A stretch of 64,000 bases of DNA from RYN-230 sp963704995. Lineage in GTDB: Bacteria; Actinomycetota; Actinomycetes; Streptosporangiales; Streptosporangiaceae. A program made the position numbers and the translations under genes. The stretch is taken from the NCBI GenBank assembly GCA_963704995.1, contig CAVPIM010000017.1, positions 930,001 through 994,000 on the forward strand, read 5' to 3'. Of this stretch, positions 25,166-33,978 are shown piece after piece; the first letter of the stretch is position 1; each line of letters starts with the position of its first letter. The notes beneath the pieces are model-generated. The model had not been told where the DNA came from. It ran no database searches and was given only the letters and a program-made list of their open reading frames with translations.

Positions 25166-25738
25166 ATGACCATATCGCTGCCGATCGATCCCGACGCTAA
25201 CGAGTTGCTCGCGCGCGACCCGCTCGCGCTGCTCATCGGCATGCTGCTGGACCAGCAGGTGCCGTTGGAAAAGGCGTTCAGCGGGCCGCGTGACCTGGTG
25301 CGGCGGCTCGGCCACGAGCCCACCGCCCAGGAACTGGCCGACTACGACCCGGACGCGCTGGCCGCCGTATTCAGCGAGCGGCAGGCCCTGCACCGTTATC
25401 CCCGGGCCATGGCCGCCCGGACCCAGGACCTGGCCCGGCTGATCGTGGACCGCTACGACGGGGACCCGGCCGCGCTCTGGACCAGCGCGGAGACCGGCCA
25501 GGAACTGGTCCGCCGGATCGCCGGGCTGCCCGGGTTCGGGGCGACGAAGGCGCAGATTTTCGCGGCCCTGCTGGGCAAGCAGCTCGGCGTCCGGCCGCCC
25601 GGGTGGCAGGAAGCCACCGGCCCGTTCGGCCAGGAGGGCTCGCGGGTCTCGGTCGCCGACATCACCGACGCTGAGTCCCTGGCCGAGGTCCGCGCCTACA
25701 AGCAGGAGCGCAAGGCGGCCGCGAAGGCCGCCCGCTGA
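25166..25738 (+). CDS. HhH-GPD-type base-excision DNA repair glycosylase
   Basis: 190 residues. DPLALLIGMLLDQQVPLEKAFSGPRDLVRRLG is the entry of the HhH-GPD fold and IAGLPGFGATKAQIFAALLGKQLGV is the helix-hairpin-helix that binds DNA, followed by the GPD-type segment. No FeS cysteine loop is present. The protein resembles a short actinobacterial subgroup whose damaged-base substrate is not established. A catalytic Asp could not be assigned with confidence. Its stop overlaps the next start by one base, so it is coupled to an MBL-fold hydrolase. Confidence 0.85.
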   Translation: MTISLPIDPDANELLARDPLALLIGMLLDQQVPLEKAFSGPRDLVRRLGHEPTAQELADYDPDALAAVFSERQALHRYPRAMAARTQDLARLIVDRYDGDPAALWTSAETGQELVRRIAGLPGFGATKAQIFAALLGKQLGVRPPGWQEATGPFGQEGSRVSVADITDAESLAEVRAYKQERKAAAKAAR

Positions 25739-26319
25739 TGGCCGGCACCGCGCAGGTGTTCGTCCTGCACGAGGGGTACGCCCGGGAAGAAGACGACGCC
25801 GACCGGGTAGGCAGCACGGTCACGCTGATCGTGGACGGCGGCCGGGTCATCGTGGTCAACCCGGGCATGGTGTCCGGCCGGGACGCCCTGCTCGGCGCGC
25901 TGGCCACCCGGGGCCAGGACCCGGCCGGGGTGACCGACGTGGTGTTCAGCCATCACCACCCCGACCACACGATCAACGCGGCCCTGTTCCCGGCCGCGGT
26001 CATCCACGACCACTGGGCCAGCTACGACGGCGACCGCTGGATCGGCCGCGAGCCGGGGGACTTCGCGCTCACCCCGTCGGTCCGGCTCATCGCCACGCCC
26101 GGGCACACCGCGGAGGACATCACGACCCTCGCCGCCACCCCGCAGGACGTGTACGCCTGCACGCACGCCTGGTGGGGACCGGACGGGCCGGACGAGGACC
26201 CGCTCGCCGCCGACCAGGCCGCGTTGCGGCAGAGCCGGGCCCGCATCCTCGAAGCGGCCACAGTGATCGTCCCCGGTCACGGCCCCGCCTTCCGCCCCAC
26301 CCCGGGCACCCCCGTTTAG
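25738..26319 (+). CDS. MBL-fold metallo-hydrolase
   Basis: 193 residues. The metal motif SHHHPDHT lies near residues 70-77, ATPGHTAEDI supplies the next His and VPGHGPAF the last. Strands TVTLIVDGGRVIVVNPGM open the fold. It most resembles the MBLAC1-type group of small hydrolases; related human MBLAC1 is a nuclease, but substrate here is unknown. Translational coupling to the HhH-GPD repair protein (1-bp stop/start overlap) suggests a shared role, possibly nucleic acid repair, which is inference from position only. Confidence 0.82.
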   Translation: MAGTAQVFVLHEGYAREEDDADRVGSTVTLIVDGGRVIVVNPGMVSGRDALLGALATRGQDPAGVTDVVFSHHHPDHTINAALFPAAVIHDHWASYDGDRWIGREPGDFALTPSVRLIATPGHTAEDITTLAATPQDVYACTHAWWGPDGPDEDPLAADQAALRQSRARILEAATVIVPGHGPAFRPTPGTPV

Positions 26320-26357
26320 CCCGGACCTTCGTGACCCTGGCCAGGGACTGAGCAGCC

Positions 26358-27085
26358 TCAGACCGCGTCGCCCTTGAGGGAGAAGACGGCCAGGCGGCGG
26401 GCAGCCAGCCCCAGCGCGATCACGGTGACCACGACGCCCATGACCGCGGCCGTGACTACCCCGAGGTGCGCGTTCAGGTTCCCGTCATGGGCCACTGAGT
26501 TCGCGATGCCCAGCGAGTACTGCGAGACCGACAGCACCCGGACCCCGCTGACCACGTTGCTCAGCAGCGACTCCCAGACCAGCAGGTAGAGCAGGCCCAC
26601 GGCGATGGCCCGGGTGGTGAGCACGGAGATCATCACGAACACCGCGTTGTAGATGACCGACCCGGCCAGCGCGCCCAGGAAGAGCCCGGCCGTGAGCCGG
26701 CCGGGCCGGCGGCGATCAGCCCGGCCAGGAGCTCCGGCACCGCCGCGAACACCATGGTCAGCCCCGTGGCCACCGCGAACTTGGTGAGGATCACGGTGGA
26801 CCGCGGCACCGGGGTGGCCAGCAGGTGCACCACGCTGCCGTCGTCGATCTCCGCGCCGAGCACGCTGGTCCCGATGATCAGCGCGGTGAGCGGCAGCACC
26901 ACGGCCAGCCCGAAGCCGCCCAGGATGAGGCTGGGCCAGTCGGCCCGCTCGGGGCTCGCGGCCTTCAGCAGCGCAGCGACCAGCACCAGGATCAGCGGCG
27001 GGATCATGAACACGAGAGCGCGCCGGCGCCCCATGGTGGCGCGCAGGGTGATCGAGGCCACCGTCCGGGCCTGTACGGACAACAT
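26358..27085 (-). pseudogene. ABC-2 type permease subunit B, frameshifted
   Basis: The N-terminal part (MLSVQARTVASITLRATMGRRRALVFMIPPLILVLVAALL ... GAEIDDGSVVHLLATPVPRSTVILTKFAVATGLTMVFAAVPELLAGLIAAGP) is an ABC-2 permease with the typical VHLLATPVPR coupling segment. Near 26696-26710 (ccggccgggccgg run) the frame is lost and continues one frame over: RLTAGLFLGALAGSVIYNAVFVMISVLTTRAIAVGLLYLLVWESLLSN ... LAVFSLKGDAV, stop at 26358. One missing base restores a six-helix protein of about 242 residues. It pairs with ATPase B, whose stop lies 1 nt upstream. Confidence 0.8.
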
Positions 27086-27086
27086 C

Positions 27087-27998
27087 TCATGTCTCCACTA
27101 GGTAGGCGAACACGCTCTCCAGCGACTCATCCTCGGGCAGCAGCTCGCGGAGCGAGATGCCCTGCTCCCGGGTGAGCCCGGCGATCTCCCGGCTGAACGC
27201 GCCGTAGTCCGAGGCCTTCACCTGCAGCCCGCCGCCGCTCATCTCCACCCCGGTCACCGAGGGCCGGCCGATCAGCGCCGCGCCCAGCCGCCGGTCGTCG
27301 GAGGTGCGCACCAGGAACACGTGCGGCCGGCTGGTCATCAGCCGCCGGATGGCCCGGAAGTCCCCGGACGCGGCGAGCCGCCCGGCCACGATGACCTGGA
27401 TGGTGCCGGACAGCCGCTCCACTTCCTCCAGGATGTGCGAGCTGAACAGGATGGTGCGGCCCTCGTCGCCGAGGGTTTCCAGCAGGTCCATCATGTGCAG
27501 CCGCTGCCGCGGGTCCATCCCGTTGAACGGCTCGTCGAGCAGCAGCATCTGCGGGTCGTGCACCAGCGCCGCCGCGACCTTGATCCGCTGCCGCATGCCC
27601 TTGGAGTAGGTCGCGATCTTCCGGTCCTGCGCGGCGGCCATCTCCACGATGGCGATGGCGCGCTGCGCGGCGCGGTCCGGGTCGGGCAGCTTGTGCAGCC
27701 GCGCGGTGGCCCGGACGAACTCCAGGCCGGTGAGGAACGGGTAGACCGCGGGCCGCTCGGGCACCAGGCCGAGGGTCCGGTAGACGTCCGGGTTGCGCCA
27801 GCTGGGCACGCCGCCGACGGTCAGCTCGCCCCGGGACGGCGCCAGGAAACCGGAGATCAGGTGCAGCAGCGTGGACTTCCCGGCGCCGTTCGGGCCGAGC
27901 AACCCGGTGACACCTGGCCCGATGGTCATCGTGATGTCGTTGATCGCGACCACGTTGCCGTACCAGCGGGACACATTCCGCAGCTCGATCGTGCTCAC
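27087..27998 (-). CDS. ABC transporter ATP-binding protein B (ABC-2 exporter)
   Basis: 303 residues from GTG 27998, which overlaps the preceding permease stop as GTGA. Walker A GPNGAGKST (about residue 37), signature YSKGMRQRIKVAAALVHDP, Walker B MLLLDEPFNG and switch His in SSHILEEVERL are intact. The C-terminal about 90 residues (VFLVRTSDDRRLGAALIGRPSV) form the extension common to drug- and lipid-type exporters. It drives permease B, A or both in this four-gene unit. The exported substrate is unknown. Confidence 0.92.
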   Translation of the reverse strand: MSTIELRNVSRWYGNVVAINDITMTIGPGVTGLLGPNGAGKSTLLHLISGFLAPSRGELTVGGVPSWRNPDVYRTLGLVPERPAVYPFLTGLEFVRATARLHKLPDPDRAAQRAIAIVEMAAAQDRKIATYSKGMRQRIKVAAALVHDPQMLLLDEPFNGMDPRQRLHMMDLLETLGDEGRTILFSSHILEEVERLSGTIQVIVAGRLAASGDFRAIRRLMTSRPHVFLVRTSDDRRLGAALIGRPSVTGVEMSGGGLQVKASDYGAFSREIAGLTREQGISLRELLPEDESLESVFAYLVET

Positions 27999-28902
27999 GC
28001 GATGCCTGCCTTCCGGTACCGGGCGGCCAGCCCGCCCACCGCGGCCGCCAGCATCAGCAGGAACATCACGCCGTAGAGCGGCCCGAGATTCCCCGGCGGC
28101 GGGTTCGGCCCTGGTGAGGTGCCGCCGAGCCACTGGCGCAGCCCGTCCAGCACCGTGAACGGGCTGACCAGCCCGGAGAGCCGCGCCCCCGCGCCGGCCC
28201 CGCCCCGTTCTGCGACGTCACCCCGCGCAACAGCCCGGCCAGGGCCCAGCTGAGGAAGAAGCAGATCGCGATGCTGCCGGTCGCGTACGCGCGGCGCCCG
28301 CTGAGCGAGGCGAGCGCGAGCCCGATCGAGGCCAGCAGCACGGCCCAGGCCAGCCCGACGAGCAGGCCGGGGATCAGCGCCCTGGTCTGGGCCCAGATCG
28401 CCGCCCCGCCGTGCGCCTGGCTGATCGCGCCCAGGTAGAGCAGCAGCAGCGGGATCTCCAGCAGGGCCAGGCAGGCCAGGATGAACGCGCCGAGCTTGGC
28501 CAGCGGGTAATCGAGCCGGCGCAGCGGCCGCGAGAAGTACAGCGGCAGCACATGGCTGCGCAGGTCCCGGGACACCAGCTCGGGCGCCTGGGCCGCGACA
28601 AAAATGATCATGACGAAGACCCGGAGCTGGAACACGTACGTGTCGTAGAAGACGACCTGTTGGCCGCCCTGGGCCAGCCCGATCGCGTTGACCACCGCGG
28701 GCACGCACAGCATCGCGAAGGCGATGACCGGGATGATCTTGGCTTTGGCGCCGCGGCCGATCCCGAACGCGGACCGCAGGCTGTGCCAGCCCAGCGCCCG
28801 GACGATGTCGGCCCGGCCGAGCCGCGGCCCCTGGTAGTGCCGGTAGCCGATGTCATGGATGACGCCGGCCCCGACCGCGGGCGGCCCGCTCTGCGTGGTC
28901 AC
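27995..28902 (-). pseudogene. ABC-2 type permease subunit A, frameshifted near the C-terminus
   Basis: Starts at 28902, overlapping the stop of ATPase A. The first about 230 residues (VIHDIGYRHYQGPRLGRADIVRALGWHSLRSAFGIGRGAKAKI ... FFLSWALAGLLRGVTSQNGAG) hold a cytosolic start and five or six helices. In the GC run at about 28190-28205 the frame is lost; the last helix (GARLSGLVSPFTVLDGLRQWLGG ... YGVMFLLMLAAAVGGLAARYRKAGIA) continues one frame over to the stop at 27995, which overlaps the GTG of ATPase B. Restored length is about 302 residues. Confidence 0.8.
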
Positions 28903-30005
28903 GCTTCTCCTTCCCGTCCGGCACGGTTTTCCAGGCCGCCAGCGGCCTCCTGGCCTGCCGTGCCTTCCTGGCCTGCCGTGCTTTCCTGGCCTGCCGTGCC
29001 TTCCTGGCCCGCCCCGTCGCGGAACAGTTCCTCGACCCGGCGCCTGCGCTGCTCCAGCCGGTTCAGCGGCAGGCCCAGGTCCGCCACGGCGTCCCGGACG
29101 AGGTCGTAGGTCTCGCCGGAGCCGATCTGGACCAGCAGCGCCCGCTCGTCACGCCACGGCCGCAGCCCCCGGGCGGACAGCTCGGCTTCCAGTTGCGCCG
29201 TGCCCTCGTCCACCTCCACCAGCAGCACCTGGCTCACCTGGGTGAAGCTGGTCATCGAGTCGGAGCGGAGCAGCCGCCCGCCGTCGATGACCACCAGGTG
29301 GTCGCAGATCTGCTCGATCTCCCCGAGCAGGTGCGAGGACACCATGATCGAGATGCCGAACTCGGCGCCGATCCGGGTGACCAGGTCCAGCATCGCGGCC
29401 CGGCCCGGCGGGTCCAGGCCGATGGTGGGCTCGTCCAGCAGCAGCAGCTGCGGATCCCCGACCAGGGCCTGGGCCAGCTTCACCCGCTGCTTCATGCCGG
29501 TGGAGTAGGTGCCGATCTGCCGGTACCGCTCCTCGTACAGGCCGACGTGGCGGAGCGATTCGGCGGCCCGCTCCTTGGCCGCGGTCGGCGGCAGCCCGGA
29601 CATCCGGCCCAGGTGGGTGACGAACTCGGTCGCGGTGACGTCCGGGGGCAGGCAGTCGTGCTCGGGCATGTACCCGCACCGCGCCCTGATCCGTTCCGCG
29701 TCCCGGGTGCAGTCCAGGCCGAGCACGGACGCCTGCCCGCCGGTCGGGGTGAGCAGCCCGAGCAGGATCTTGATCAGGGTCGACTTGCCCGCGCCGTTCG
29801 CCCCGACCAGCCCGGTGATTCCCGGCCCGACCCGCACGGACAGCTGGTCCAGGGCGGTCACCGCGCCCGGGTACCGCTTGCTGAGGGCTGAGGTCTCGAT
29901 AACCGACGGGGCGGAACCCGGCCCGGGGCCGGTCCCGCCGGGCAGCCCGGCCTGCAGCGGCCCAGACTGCAGCGGCCCAGACTGCAAAGGCGCTGGCGTG
30001 GTCAC
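28899..30005 (-). CDS. ABC transporter ATP-binding protein A (ABC-2 exporter)
   Basis: 368 residues from GTG 30005 (VTTPAPLQSG); an ATG at 30080 is an alternative. Walker A GANGAGKST, signature YSTGMKQRVKLAQALVGDP, Walker B LLLLDEPTIGLD and SSHLLGEIEQI are intact. The N-terminus has two copies of QSGPL and the C-terminus several copies of GTAGQE, both from short tandem DNA repeats. It is the first gene of a leftward four-gene unit (ATPase A, permease A, ATPase B, permease B), all overlapping or abutting, and is divergent from a sensor kinase that may control it. Confidence 0.92.
   Translation of the reverse strand: MTTPAPLQSGPLQSGPLQAGLPGGTGPGPGSAPSVIETSALSKRYPGAVTALDQLSVRVGPGITGLVGANGAGKSTLIKILLGLLTPTGGQASVLGLDCTRDAERIRARCGYMPEHDCLPPDVTATEFVTHLGRMSGLPPTAAKERAAESLRHVGLYEERYRQIGTYSTGMKQRVKLAQALVGDPQLLLLDEPTIGLDPPGRAAMLDLVTRIGAEFGISIMVSSHLLGEIEQICDHLVVIDGGRLLRSDSMTSFTQVSQVLLVEVDEGTAQLEAELSARGLRPWRDERALLVQIGSGETYDLVRDAVADLGLPLNRLEQRRRRVEELFRDGAGQEGTAGQESTAGQEGTAGQEAAGGLENRAGREGEA
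28949..29020. repeat. 18-bp tandem repeat in ATPase A
   Basis: Three close copies of an 18-bp unit (cctggcctgccgtgcctt) and a diverged fourth encode the GTAGQE tail repeats. Copy changes keep the frame. Confidence 0.8.
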
Positions 30006-30203
30006 CTGTCTCGTGCTCCCCTCGTGGCGTGGTCGCGGTGGGAACCCAGCCTGCCGGCCGGGAGGCCCGCGCGTCATCATCCTGGGGAATGGCTTTTCTC
30101 ATCAGGCTATGGGCCTGACCCGCCCGCCGCCGGGTCCCGGATCAGCCCGGCAGCGTACGACCGCGGGCGGACGCCCCCGGGGGGCCTGCGGCGTTACCGT
30201 TAG

Positions 30204-31760
30204 GTGGTGAACGGAGCAACCCGACCGCCGCGGGGCGCCCGGCTGAGACGGCGGTTCTGGACGGCGTTGGACTACGCGACGGCGGCGCTGTTTGCCGTGA
30301 TCACTTTCGCTGTCCTGGCTCACGCCAGCGTCCGCAGCGGGAACCAGGTCGGGATACTAGCCCCACGGGACGCCCTGCTGGCCCTGCTGGCCCTCGTGCT
30401 GTGCGTCCCGGTCGCCGTCCGGCGCCGGGTGCCCATCCGGTCCCTGGTTATCGTGCTGGCCGGCTGCCTGGCCACGCTGATCATCGGCGGGGAGATCACT
30501 AGCGGGCCGTTCCTGCCGCTGACCGTGGTGCTGTACGTGGTCGCGTCCACCTGCCGCCGGCAGATCGCGCTGGCCGGCCTGGCCGCCTCGCTGGCCGTGC
30601 TGATCGCGCAGGGCGTGGTGCTGCACTTCGACGGGCAGGGATCGGGCAACGCGACCGGCGCCGCCCTGGTGCTCACCATCTTGTGGATGGTCGGGTACCT
30701 GGTCCAGCAGCGGCGCACCCACATCGCGCACCTGCGAGACCGGGCGGCCACCGACGCGGTCACCCGGGAACGCCTCCGGATCGCCCGGGAACTGCACGAC
30801 GTGGTGGCGCACAGCATGACCGTGGTTACCGTGCAGGCCGGATTCGGTGAGTACGTGTTCGACAGCCAGCCGGCCGAGGCGCGGGCCGCGCTCAGCGCCA
30901 TCCAGGCGGTCAGCCGGGAGGCGCTGGGTGAGATGCAGCGGATGCTGTGCGTGCTGCGCCAGACGGACGGGGACATCGCCGCGGCCGACGCCGAACTGGC
31001 CGCCCGCGAACCGGCCGTGTCCGGCCCACCCGTAGCGGGCACCGCCGTCGTGCAGGCCCCGGACGGAACGGGCCCGGACGGGGTTCGCCCCGGCGGAGCC
31101 AGCCCGGACGGAACCGGGGCCGTGACCGGGCCTGCCGCGGACGAGCGCCCCGCCCCCGAGGACCGGCTGAGGGCGGCGCGGTTCCGGCCCACCGCCCCGC
31201 TCGCGCCCGCCCCGGGGCTGGCCAGCCTGGGCCGGCTGGTGGAGCGGACCGCGGGGGCCGGGGTCACGGTGACCGTCGAGCAGATCGGCGAGCCGTGCAG
31301 CCTGCCCGCGAGCCTCGACTTGTCCGCGTACCGCATCGTGCAGGAGTCGCTGACCAACGTGGTCAAGCACTCCGGCGCCGACCGCTGCCATGTCGTGCTC
31401 GAATACGGCCTGGACAGCCTGCTGGTCGAGGTCACCGACCCAGGGGCCGGCCTGCCGTCCGGGCCGGCATCGCCTGCCCGGGCCGGCGTCGCCGTCCGGG
31501 GGAACGTTCCGACGGTCGCCGGGGTGCCGATCGGAGCCCGGGTCCCAGCCGGGGCCGGTGCCCCCGCCGGGCCGGGGCGGGCGGCTGCCCCGGCGCGGCC
31601 TCCCGTCCGCATGGGCGGCGGCCCGGAACGGGCCGGTCACGGGATCATCGGGATGCGGGAGCGGGCCAGCCTGTGCGGCGGCGACCTGCACGCGCTGCCC
31701 AGGCCGGACGGCGGCTTCGTGGTGCGGGCCCGGCTGCCGCTGGGCAGCGGCCGGCCATGA
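30204..31760 (+). CDS. Membrane sensor histidine kinase (NarL-type partner)
   Basis: 518 residues from GTG 30204 (or the adjacent GTG). Four or five helices in residues about 20-160 form the sensor. ERLRIARELHDVVAHSMTVVTVQAG is the HisKA_3 dimerisation helix with the phospho-His. The ATPase domain shows YRIVQESLTNVVKHSG (N box), VTDPGAGLP and GIIGMRERASLCGG. Two long low-complexity inserts (about 265-330 and 415-475, the second inside the ATPase domain) are unusual. It overlaps its response regulator by ATGA and faces the ABC operon. Confidence 0.9.
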   Translation: MVNGATRPPRGARLRRRFWTALDYATAALFAVITFAVLAHASVRSGNQVGILAPRDALLALLALVLCVPVAVRRRVPIRSLVIVLAGCLATLIIGGEITSGPFLPLTVVLYVVASTCRRQIALAGLAASLAVLIAQGVVLHFDGQGSGNATGAALVLTILWMVGYLVQQRRTHIAHLRDRAATDAVTRERLRIARELHDVVAHSMTVVTVQAGFGEYVFDSQPAEARAALSAIQAVSREALGEMQRMLCVLRQTDGDIAAADAELAAREPAVSGPPVAGTAVVQAPDGTGPDGVRPGGASPDGTGAVTGPAADERPAPEDRLRAARFRPTAPLAPAPGLASLGRLVERTAGAGVTVTVEQIGEPCSLPASLDLSAYRIVQESLTNVVKHSGADRCHVVLEYGLDSLLVEVTDPGAGLPSGPASPARAGVAVRGNVPTVAGVPIGARVPAGAGAPAGPGRAAAPARPPVRMGGGPERAGHGIIGMRERASLCGGDLHALPRPDGGFVVRARLPLGSGRP

Positions 31761-32428
31761 CCCTCCGTGTCCTGGTCGCCGACGACCAGGCCCTGGTCCG
31801 GGCCGGTTTCCGCGGCATCGTCGCGGCCACGCCCGGGTTCACCGTGGTCGGTGAGGCCGGCACCGGCAGCGAGGCGGTCGAGCAGGCCCGCCGGCATCAC
31901 CCGGACGTCGTGCTGATGGATGTCCGGATGCCGGCCATGGACGGCATCGAGGCCACCCGCCAGATCACCCGGTCGCCGGCGACGAGCGAGGTGCGGGTCC
32001 TCATCCTGACCACGTTCGACCTGGACGAGTACGTGTTCGCGGCGCTGCGCGCCGGGGCCAGCGGGTTCCTGCTCAAGAGCATCTCGCCCGGCGAGCTGCT
32101 CAACGCGATCCAGGTGATCGCGGCGGGCGACTCCCTGCTCGCCCCGAGCGTGACCCGCCGCCTGGTCGAGGAGTTCGCCCGCACGCCGCCGCTCACCCCC
32201 GCCGCCCCGGCCGGCGGCGGCGCGCTGGACGTGATCACCGCCCGCGAACGCGAGGTGCTGGCCCTGGTGGCGGCCGGCCTGTCGAACACGGAGATCGCCA
32301 AGCGCCTCGACATCACCCCGGCCACCACGAAGACGCACGTGGGGCACCTGCTCACCAAGCTCGGCGCGCGGGATCGCGTGCACCTGGTCATACTGGCCTA
32401 CCAGGCGGGCCTGGCCACCCCCGCGTAG
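31757..32428 (+). CDS. NarL/LuxR-family response regulator
   Basis: 223 residues, coupled by ATGA to the kinase. The receiver domain has the acidic pair in VLVADDQALVRAGF, the phospho-Asp in PDVVLMDVRMPAMDG, and Lys in FLLKSISPGELL. A GerE/LuxR helix-turn-helix (VITAREREVLALVAAGLSNTEIAKRLDITPATTKTHVGHLLTKLGARDRV) binds DNA. Likely targets are the divergent ABC operon and its own unit; no operator was identified. Confidence 0.93.
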   Translation: MTLRVLVADDQALVRAGFRGIVAATPGFTVVGEAGTGSEAVEQARRHHPDVVLMDVRMPAMDGIEATRQITRSPATSEVRVLILTTFDLDEYVFAALRAGASGFLLKSISPGELLNAIQVIAAGDSLLAPSVTRRLVEEFARTPPLTPAAPAGGGALDVITAREREVLALVAAGLSNTEIAKRLDITPATTKTHVGHLLTKLGARDRVHLVILAYQAGLATPA

Positions 32429-32434
32429 GAGACC

Positions 32435-33418
32435 ATGACGAGCAGGCAGACAGCGGTCCCGGCGCGTGAGCCTGCCCCAGGGAGCGGGGCGCGTGAGCCT
32501 CCCCACGGGCAGGAACCTCCCCCCGGCGGCACCGCGCCCGGGCCTGCCCCGGCCGCTGCGCTGCGCGGGCCAGTCCTGGCCCGGCTGCTGCTGGCCGCCT
32601 TGCTGACCGGCGGCGTCCTGGTCGGCCTGCGGGGCGGTTTCGCGCTGCACGGCTGGCGCGGCCCCTACCACCGGGACGGGATCGCGATCGGGATCGCGCT
32701 GGAGGCCGTCCTGGCCAGCCTGCTCATCGCGCTGCTCATCCGGGGCCGCCGCCCCGGCGGCGACTTCCGGGTCCTGCGGATCCGCTCCGTGCTGCGCTTC
32801 GCGCTGCTGGCCGGGCTGGTCACCATCCCTGCGGTGCTGCTGCTGGCCGCGCCGCTGCACCCTCATCCGGTGCCGCCGCAGCCCGTGCCTGCCCAGCCGC
32901 AGCCGACGGTGTACTCCACCCCGACCCGGCCCCCGCACCCATCCGTCCCGTTCCGGCTGCCGCTGACCGGCATCCTGTACGCACTGCTCGTCCTGGCCCT
33001 GATCGGCGGGATGGTGGTGTGCGCCGTGCTGCTGCGGCGGCGCCAGCCCGGTCATGACGTGCTGCCACCCGGTGAAGCGCCACCCGAGGGCCAGCAGGGT
33101 GATCTGCGGGAGGCGGTCAGCTCCGGCCGGCGCGCGCTGGCGGAGCTGGACGACGCCCGGGCCGCGATCATCGCCTGCTACGCGGCGATGGAACGGAGCC
33201 TGGCCGCGGCCGGCGCGGATCACGAGGCCGCCGACACGCCGGATGAGTTCCTGACCCGGGCAGTGACCGGCGGCCTGGTCCGCGGGGCGGCCGCCGGGAG
33301 GCTGACCGGGCTGTTCTACGAGGCCCGGTTCTCCGCCCACGAGCTGACCGAGGCCCAGCGCGACACCGCCGTGGAGGCGCTGGAGCAGCTGGCCGCCGAC
33401 CTGCGGGGTTCGTCATGA
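32435..33418 (+). CDS. DUF4129 domain-containing membrane protein
   Basis: 327 residues. A Pro/Gly/Glu-rich start is followed by helices at about 45-70, 80-105, 115-140 and 165-195, with a Pro/Gln-rich outer loop between the last two. The C-terminal cytosolic DUF4129 domain carries RRALAELDDARAAIIACYAAMERSLAAAG, DTPDEFLTRAV and LFYEARFSAHELTEAQRDTAVEALE. DUF4129 usually occurs as the tail of TgpA-type transglutaminases; here it stands alone and the next genes are MoxR and DUF58. Function is unknown. Confidence 0.88.
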   Translation: MTSRQTAVPAREPAPGSGAREPPHGQEPPPGGTAPGPAPAAALRGPVLARLLLAALLTGGVLVGLRGGFALHGWRGPYHRDGIAIGIALEAVLASLLIALLIRGRRPGGDFRVLRIRSVLRFALLAGLVTIPAVLLLAAPLHPHPVPPQPVPAQPQPTVYSTPTRPPHPSVPFRLPLTGILYALLVLALIGGMVVCAVLLRRRQPGHDVLPPGEAPPEGQQGDLREAVSSGRRALAELDDARAAIIACYAAMERSLAAAGADHEAADTPDEFLTRAVTGGLVRGAAAGRLTGLFYEARFSAHELTEAQRDTAVEALEQLAADLRGSS

Positions 33419-33978
33419 CCGGCTGGCGGCCGGCCGGGCCGGAGATCATCATCGCCGCCGTGGCGGTGGCCGCGGCGGGCGCGGCGGGCTACGCCGTGGC
33501 CGGTCCCGGCGCGCTCGCGGTGGTCGCGGTGGCGGCCGGGGTGATCAGCCTGCTCGTGCTGCGCAGCCTGGTGCGCCCGATGGCGCAGGGATCCGCGCCC
33601 GAGGACGTCAGCGGTCCCGACCCGGCGGTGCCCACACCGGTGCTGTCGTCCTTCTCCCGCCAGTGGCGGCGGCGCTCCCGGCTGGCCGACGCCCAGGCCT
33701 CGATGTCGGCCTACGAGGCCGGCCTGCGCAGCCAGCTGGAGCACCTGCTCGCCTCGCGGCTGGCCGAGCGGCACGGGATCAGCCTGTACGACGACCCGGC
33801 GGCCGCCCGGCGGGTGTTCGCCGGGGGCAGCCCCGCGCACGACCGTCTGTGGCCGTGGATCGACCCCGCCCGGGAAGCCGGGCCGGCCGCAGGCGCAGGG
33901 CTGACCCCAGCCCGTGACCAGCCAGGCATCCCGTACCCGACCCTGGCCCGTCTCCTCGACCGACTGGAGCAGCTGTGA
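33415..33978 (+). CDS. Membrane protein of the MoxR/DUF58 unit
   Basis: 187 residues, overlapping both neighbours by 4 bp. Two adjacent hydrophobic stretches (about 9-30 and 31-50) at the N-terminus lead to a hydrophilic domain with SSFSRQWRRRSRLADAQASMSAYEAGLRSQLEHLLASRLAERHGISLYDDPAAARRVFAG and TLARLLDRLEQL. The same arrangement is seen in actinobacterial MoxR clusters, where the protein has no assigned role. Its position between DUF4129 and MoxR suggests it belongs to that membrane assembly. Confidence 0.8.
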   Translation: MTGWRPAGPEIIIAAVAVAAAGAAGYAVAGPGALAVVAVAAGVISLLVLRSLVRPMAQGSAPEDVSGPDPAVPTPVLSSFSRQWRRRSRLADAQASMSAYEAGLRSQLEHLLASRLAERHGISLYDDPAAARRVFAGGSPAHDRLWPWIDPAREAGPAAGAGLTPARDQPGIPYPTLARLLDRLEQL